Made by a program: the position numbers and the translations under genes. The notes below the pieces were generated by a model. That model ran no database searches. It saw only the letters and a program-made list of their open reading frames with translations, and was not told the origin of the DNA. Below, piece after piece: positions 59,651 to 64,000 of a stretch of DNA of 64,000 nucleotides; the first letter of the stretch is position 1, and each line of letters begins with the position of its first letter. Origin of the DNA: Sphingomonas edaphi (GTDB lineage: Bacteria > Pseudomonadota > Alphaproteobacteria > Sphingomonadales > Sphingomonadaceae); the NCBI RefSeq assembly GCF_003583725.1, contig NZ_QXTF01000001.1, forward strand, positions 620,001-684,000. Direction: 5' to 3'.

Positions 59651-60330
59651 AGATAATCCAGCCACCGGCCGAAGCGATCGGGAACCGGGGCGGTGACGTC
59701 GATCGGCTCCTTTGGCTCGCGCGGAACGACGAGCCGCCAGGCGTGCAGCAACATCCCGCAATCCGGCAGCGTCATCGTCCCCAACTCCGCCCCGTCGGGC
59801 AGCGAATAGACCGGATCGCCGAAGATCGGCGCGCCAAGCCCGCGAGCTGCATGCACGCGAATCTGGTGGGTCCGGCCGGTCGTCGGACGAAACTCCACCA
59901 ATGTCTGGCCTTCCGCTTCGGCCACCTTGCGCCAGCGGGTCGTCGCCCGCTTGCCGCTTTCCTCGACGACCATTCGCCATCCGCCGGCCGCACTCGACAC
60001 TTTCGCGATTGGCAGGTCGATCACGCCTTCGTCGCCTTGGACTGGACCGTCCAATACTGCGAGGTAGCTTTTCGAGACGGCGCCCGTCTCAAAAGCCTGC
60101 TGGAAACGGCTGCGCGCCTTCGGGTTTCGGGCCAGCAGCAAGCAGCCGGATGTATCGCGGTCCAGCCGGTGCATCGGCGCGGGGAACCGGTGAAAGCCGA
60201 GCTTCAGCTCGCCCAGTCTGGCCTCCACGCTGTCGCCTCCAGCTCGCGGGGTATCAACCGGCAGCCCCTCGGGCTTGTCGATAACGATGGCCTCGCCATC
60301 GACGAACAGGACACGGTCTTGCAGTTTCAT
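59647..60330 (-). CDS. RluA family pseudouridine synthase
   Basis: 227 residues from ATG 60330. Catalytic aspartate in MHRLDRDTSGCLLLARN, and GRTHQIRVH (motif III). No S4 domain is present, so it resembles the short RluA/RluE-like forms that modify 23S rRNA or tRNA. The target position is unknown. Confidence 0.92.
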   Translation of the reverse strand: MKLQDRVLFVDGEAIVIDKPEGLPVDTPRAGGDSVEARLGELKLGFHRFPAPMHRLDRDTSGCLLLARNPKARSRFQQAFETGAVSKSYLAVLDGPVQGDEGVIDLPIAKVSSAAGGWRMVVEESGKRATTRWRKVAEAEGQTLVEFRPTTGRTHQIRVHAARGLGAPIFGDPVYSLPDGAELGTMTLPDCGMLLHAWRLVVPREPKEPIDVTAPVPDRFGRWLDYL

Positions 60331-60416
60331 TGCCGCTCCCTTGCCGCTCGTGCGCGCTTTCGTCCACTGATGCAGCGCTGCAACGATAGCTGCCATTTAC
60401 GAAGTTTTACGCACTA

Positions 60417-60470
60417 TTAACCTTTTAAGGTCAGAACTCGCATGGTTAATGGACGCTTAGACGTCGTTAA
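60417..60470. promoter_or_regulatory. Probable CtrA half-sites in the ctrA promoter
   Basis: TTAA at 60417-60420 and 60425-60428, then ATGGTTAA at 60442-60449 (the exact reverse complement of the CtrA half-site TTAACCAT), and TTAA at 60467-60470. The last two are 21 bases apart, two helical turns. The AT-rich patch stands out in a GC-rich region. Auto-regulation of ctrA is known in Caulobacter; here it is inferred. Confidence 0.5.
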
Positions 60471-60527
60471 GCGCGTGAAACCTTTTCGGGAAGCGCGTTT
60501 GATCGGCGGCCTAACGGGGGAATTTCT

Positions 60528-61238
60528 ATGCGGGTTTTGCTGATCGAAGACGAAGCGACCATCGCCAAGAGCATCGAACTGATGCTCGGCACGGAAGGCT
60601 TCAACGTCTATACCACCGATCTTGGCGAGGAAGGTCTCGATCTCGGCAAGCTGTACGATTACGACATCATCCTTCTCGACCTGAACCTGCCCGACATGCA
60701 CGGCTATGACGTGCTGAAGAAGCTGCGCACCGCTAAGGTCTCGACGCCGGTGCTTATCCTGTCGGGCATCGGCGAAATGGATTCGAAGGTTCGTGCGCTC
60801 GGCTTCGGCGCCGACGATTATGTAACCAAGCCATTCCATCGCGACGAGCTGATCGCCCGGATCCATGCGATTGTCCGCCGTTCGAAAGGCCATTCGCAAT
60901 CGGTCATCCGCACCGGCAAGCTTGCCGTGAACCTCGACGCGAAGACAGTCGAGGTGGACGGGGCGCGCGTTCACCTGACCGGCAAGGAATATGCGATGCT
61001 GGAGCTCCTCTCGCTTCGCAAGGGCACGACGCTGACCAAGGAAATGTTCCTCAACCACCTTTACGGCGGCATGGACGAACCGGAACTCAAGATCATCGAC
61101 GTGTTCATCTGCAAGCTGCGCAAGAAACTTGCGCTGGCCTGCGGCGGTGAAAACTACATCGAAACCGTCTGGGGCCGCGGCTATGTGCTGCGCGACGCCG
61201 AAGGCGATGTGGTGACGCCGGAAGCCCAAGTCGCCTGA
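60528..61238 (+). CDS. ctrA: Cell cycle response regulator CtrA
   Basis: 236 residues, OmpR-type response regulator of the alphaproteobacterial cell-cycle phosphorelay. Receiver: [20 protein letters not shown], phospho-aspartate D51 in [31 protein letters not shown]. Winged helix: [30 protein letters not shown] and [14 protein letters not shown]. The tail ends in VTPEAQVA. A terminator follows directly (61264-61294). The match to CtrA is full-length. Confidence 0.97.
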   Translation: MRVLLIEDEATIAKSIELMLGTEGFNVYTTDLGEEGLDLGKLYDYDIILLDLNLPDMHGYDVLKKLRTAKVSTPVLILSGIGEMDSKVRALGFGADDYVTKPFHRDELIARIHAIVRRSKGHSQSVIRTGKLAVNLDAKTVEVDGARVHLTGKEYAMLELLSLRKGTTLTKEMFLNHLYGGMDEPELKIIDVFICKLRKKLALACGGENYIETVWGRGYVLRDAEGDVVTPEAQVA

Positions 61239-61263
61239 ACCTGACTCGTAGCGCTTCGGAACG

Positions 61264-61294
61264 GCGGCGGGGTGGTAAAGCTCCGCCGCTTTTT
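61264..61294 (+). terminator. Intrinsic terminator of ctrA
   Basis: GCGGCGG (61264-61270) pairs with CCGCCGC (61283-61289), with a 12-base loop and T5 at 61290-61294. It starts 25 bases after the ctrA stop. Confidence 0.8.
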
Positions 61295-61455
61295 CTTTGA
61301 CTATCACCTGAACGGCATGCGGACGGCAGTTCGACCGTGCACGCCCATTTGACCTACATGCAGAGGTTCAACCGGGCCGGCACGCAAGGTGCAAGCAGCC
61401 TCCGGCAAATGGTTACAGAAATGGCCAAGCCGCAGACAAGCAGCCGCAGGAAGCC

Positions 61456-62265
61456 CTAGGCGTCAACCAAGATTCGCCGTGGAGTGCGGGCAGGTAATTG
61501 GTCGGCCATCGCGGGACGCGGCTCCGCTTCGGCCTCGCCCATCGGCCGCCAGCCATCGCGGCCGAGACGCTCCATCGGCTTGAAGCTGGCCTTGTAGGCC
61601 ATTCGGTCCGACCCTTCGACCCAATAGCCCAGGTAAACAAACGGCAGGCCGGCGCGGGCGGCACGCACGATGTGATCAAGGATGATGTAGGTGCCAAGGC
61701 CTTTGCGGGCCCCTTCGCCCACATCGTAGAAACTGTAGATCATGCTGAGGCCGTCGCTCTGCTGGTCGCTCAGGCAGGCGCCGACCAGCTTGCCGGGACG
61801 GCCGTCAACCGACGGCTCGCGATATTCGATGACATAGGTGCGAACCGGAGTCTGCTCGATCATGTCGGCATAATCATGCTCGTCCATCTCAGCCATTCCG
61901 CCGCCGGGATGCCGGGCGCCAAGATATTTGCGCAGCAGTTCATATTGTTCGTCCGTACTCCATGGACGGCAGGCGTTGACCTCAAGGTCCGCATGGCGGC
62001 GGATCAGCTTGCGCTGGGTGGAGTTGGGGGCGAATTGGTCTGACAGGACCCGAACCGACACGCAGGCCGAACAATCGACGCAGCTTGGGCGGTATGCCAC
62101 GGACTGCGAACGGCGGAAACCGATGCGTCCTAGCGCTTCGTTGAGTTCACCAGCGTTGCGGCCATTCAGTTCGGTAAACACCTTCCGCTCCACCTTGCCC
62201 GGAAGATATGGGCATGGCGAAGGGTTGGTGACAAAGAACTTAGGGAAGCGAAATGGTGCGCTCAC
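61456..62265 (-). CDS. bpt: Aminoacyl-tRNA-protein transferase (Ate1/Bpt type)
   Basis: 269 residues from GTG 62265, with GGAGG nine bases upstream. N-terminal [19 protein letters not shown], the CxxC-type [16 protein letters not shown], and the acetyltransferase-like second half ([40 protein letters not shown]). It adds an amino acid (leucine or arginine) to N-terminal Asp/Glu as an N-degron for ClpAP. The Bpt and Ate1 specificities cannot be separated from sequence alone. Confidence 0.9.
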   Translation of the reverse strand: MSAPFRFPKFFVTNPSPCPYLPGKVERKVFTELNGRNAGELNEALGRIGFRRSQSVAYRPSCVDCSACVSVRVLSDQFAPNSTQRKLIRRHADLEVNACRPWSTDEQYELLRKYLGARHPGGGMAEMDEHDYADMIEQTPVRTYVIEYREPSVDGRPGKLVGACLSDQQSDGLSMIYSFYDVGEGARKGLGTYIILDHIVRAARAGLPFVYLGYWVEGSDRMAYKASFKPMERLGRDGWRPMGEAEAEPRPAMADQLPARTPRRILVDA

Positions 62266-62397
62266 CCTGGCCGGCCTCCGCAAAATGGTTACGAAACTCT
62301 TTATGCGACCGGTAAACGCTGATGAAAAGGGGTTGTGCCGGGAAAAGAGGGTTAATGAACCTACCTGTCCCGCTGCTGGACGGAAACTGGTTAACCG

Positions 62398-63627
62398 CTA
62401 GTCGAGCTCGGCGCGTTCTACATTGAAGCCGGCGTCTTCCAGCCGCTTGACCAGTGTATCGATCGCCTGTGCGTCCCGTGCTTCGCACTCCACCTCGATC
62501 ACCGTGTCCTTGGCGGGCAGCCGCGTAAAAATGCGGTGGTGATTGGTCTCGATGATGTTGACGCCGCACTCGTAGAATTTGGCCGTGATTGCGGCGAGCG
62601 CACCGGGCCGGTCCTGTGCGGCGATCCTCAACCTTGCGATCCGTCCGCAACGAACCAACTCCCGCACCAGCACATTGGCCAGCAGGTGCGTGTCGATATT
62701 CCCGCCGCACAGGATGGTGCCGACCTTGCGGCCGCGGAAACGCTCGGGCTGAGCCAGCATCGCCGCAAGACCTGCCGCGCCCGCCCCCTCGACCACCGAC
62801 TTTTCGATGTTCACCAGCATCGCGACGGCATGCTCAATGTCCTTTTCGGCCACTAGGTCGATGCGATCGACGAGCTCGCCGATAATCGCGCGCGTCAGCT
62901 GCCCGGGTTCCTTGACCGCAATGCCCTCGGCCAACGTGTCGCCGCCAATGGCTCCGTGGCCGCCCTCAACCACATTTTTCATCGACGGATATAGTTCGGC
63001 CTCGACCCCGACGATCTTGATGTCGGGCTTCAGCGCCTTTGCCGCGGTCGCGACGCCGGAAATCAGTCCTCCGCCGCCAATCGGTACCACCAGCATGTCG
63101 AGGTCCGGCGCATCTTCGAGCATTTCGATGCCGATCGTGCCGGCACCGTTCATCACTGCGACGTCGTCGAATGGATGAACGAATACCAGACGACGCTCCG
63201 CTTCCAGCTCAAGCGCGTGCGCGTAGGCATCGTCGAATCGCTCGCCGCGAAGTACGACGTGTGCGCCATGGCCTTCGGTCTGCGTCACCTTGATGGTCGG
63301 GGTCGACACCGGCATCACGATGGTCACCGGAATGCCAAGCCGGCGGCCGTGATAGGCCACTGCCTGCGCATGGTTGCCAGCCGATGCCGCGACCACGCCC
63401 CGCGCCCGCTCTTCGGCGGTTAGCTGCAGCAGCTTGTTGAGCGCGCCACGCTCCTTGTAAGCAGCGGTAAATTGCAGGTTTTCGAACTTCAGCCACACGT
63501 CCGCATCGATGATTTGCGAAAGCGTCTCGCTCTTCATCATGGGCGTGCGGATCACCGCTTCCTTGATGCGCCCGGCGGCGGCGCGGATGTCGTCGATGGT
63601 CGGGCGGGTTGTCGTCGGTGCGTCCAT
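62398..63627 (-). CDS. ilvA: Threonine ammonia-lyase
   Basis: 409 residues from ATG 63627. PLP-binding lysine in AAYKERGALNKL, the glycine-rich phosphate cradle VPIGGGGLISGVA, SAGNHAQAVA. A C-terminal ACT domain (about residues 330-409, RLRIAAQDRPGALAAITAKF) suggests regulation. It converts threonine to 2-oxobutyrate for isoleucine. Only one ACT unit is present, unlike long IlvA. Confidence 0.93.
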   Translation of the reverse strand: MDAPTTTRPTIDDIRAAAGRIKEAVIRTPMMKSETLSQIIDADVWLKFENLQFTAAYKERGALNKLLQLTAEERARGVVAASAGNHAQAVAYHGRRLGIPVTIVMPVSTPTIKVTQTEGHGAHVVLRGERFDDAYAHALELEAERRLVFVHPFDDVAVMNGAGTIGIEMLEDAPDLDMLVVPIGGGGLISGVATAAKALKPDIKIVGVEAELYPSMKNVVEGGHGAIGGDTLAEGIAVKEPGQLTRAIIGELVDRIDLVAEKDIEHAVAMLVNIEKSVVEGAGAAGLAAMLAQPERFRGRKVGTILCGGNIDTHLLANVLVRELVRCGRIARLRIAAQDRPGALAAITAKFYECGVNIIETNHHRIFTRLPAKDTVIEVECEARDAQAIDTLVKRLEDAGFNVERAELD

Positions 63628-63681
63628 GGTGGCGCGGCGTAGACCTTCCTTGTCCGGCAAACAATGCTATCCACTTGCCCT

Positions 63682-64000
63682 ATGCGAAAGACCCTGCTTG
63701 CGCTGACAGCGCTCCTCGCCTCGACCGCCTCGCTCGCGGACACTCTCGTCGATAATGCCAACGGAATCCAAGTCGATGACGCGGGCCGCATCCAGCGGTT
63801 CGATGGCCTGCTGATTGGCGATGACGGCAAGGTGAAGCAGTTGTTCCGCTCCGGCCAGCAACGCCCGGCCGCGGACAATAGGATCGACGCCCAGGGCCGA
63901 ACACTCCTGCCGGGTCTGGTTGACGGACACGGCCACGTCATGTCGCTCGGTTTTGCGGCGCTGCAACTAGATCTCACCGGAACGCGCTCGATCGCGGAGT
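63682..64000 (+). CDS. N-terminus of an exported amidohydrolase (YtcJ-like), partial
   Basis: About 106 residues before the right edge, from ATG 63682. A signal peptide of about 19 residues (ending SLAD). The metal motif LLPGLVDGHGHVMSLGF fits amidohydrolase family 3 (YtcJ/LAF3-like). Divergent from ilvA over 54 bases. The substrate is unknown. Confidence 0.85.
   Translation, partial: MRKTLLALTALLASTASLADTLVDNANGIQVDDAGRIQRFDGLLIGDDGKVKQLFRSGQQRPAADNRIDAQGRTLLPGLVDGHGHVMSLGFAALQLDLTGTRSIAE

Overview
The window is a 64 kb piece of a GC-rich alphaproteobacterial chromosome. The best fit is the order Sphingomonadales. It has ctrA with CtrA-type half-sites in its promoter, an RNase E with the alphaproteobacterial acidic insert in its S1 domain, separate PurS and PurQ subunits, several TonB-receptor/FecR/autotransporter proteins of sphingomonad type, and a str-S10-spc ribosomal operon with adk after secY. 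I see no insertion sequence, prophage, CRISPR array, rRNA operon or plasmid signature. Coding density is very high.

Layout. 1-6.9 kb: the start of an exported or anchored protein leaving the left edge, then rne, a BepA-like M48 protease, a DsbA-like thiol oxidoreductase, rlmE and a Ppx/GppA phosphatase. 7.0-14.7 kb: tRNA-Gln with a clear promoter, a glutathione S-transferase, a response regulator, a SleB-type cell-wall hydrolase, an EVE protein, typA, a small basic protein, a divergent marR/MFS pair and a cytochrome b561. 14.7-23.3 kb: a decayed LuxR-like regulator next to a fatty-acyl-CoA degradation cluster (FadJ-like bifunctional enzyme, two SDRs, three acyl-CoA dehydrogenases, a thioesterase). 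23.3-24.7 kb: a small membrane protein, purS-purQ and tRNA-Arg. 24.8-33.3 kb: one strand carrying a GlcD-like FAD oxidoreductase, an ECF sigma factor, FecR, a TonB receptor with a signalling (STN) domain and a 1064-residue autotransporter. 33.4-34.4 kb: folA and an exported SRPBCC protein.

34.4-51.1 kb is the ribosomal superoperon, read leftward from rpsL: rpsL-rpsG-fusA-tuf-rpsJ-rplCDWB-rpsS-rplV-rpsC-rplP-rpmC-rpsQ-rplNXE-rpsNH-rplFR-rpsE-rpmD-rplO-secY-adk. The alpha operon (rpsM, rpsK, rpoA, rplQ) does not follow adk here. 51.4-55.1 kb: a small exported protein, two exported amidohydrolase paralogues flanking a cupin, and a truncated class IV aminotransferase. 55.1-58.2 kb: lpdA, a hotdog thioesterase and pdhC, the E3 and E2 of pyruvate dehydrogenase. 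58.3-64 kb: a universal stress protein, methionine sulfoxide reductase, arfB, an RluA-family synthase, ctrA, an aminoacyl-tRNA-protein transferase, ilvA and the start of a third exported amidohydrolase.

Most of the window is housekeeping. I found no convincing wholly new system. The observations most worth following are: a sigma/FecR/receptor cassette continued by an autotransporter; Arg88 in ribosomal protein S12, the residue of classical streptomycin resistance; low-complexity tails on several ribosomal proteins; a paired acyl-CoA dehydrogenase module; two gene remnants; six convergent gene pairs whose stop codons interlock in four bases; and perfect stem-loops on both sides of tuf.
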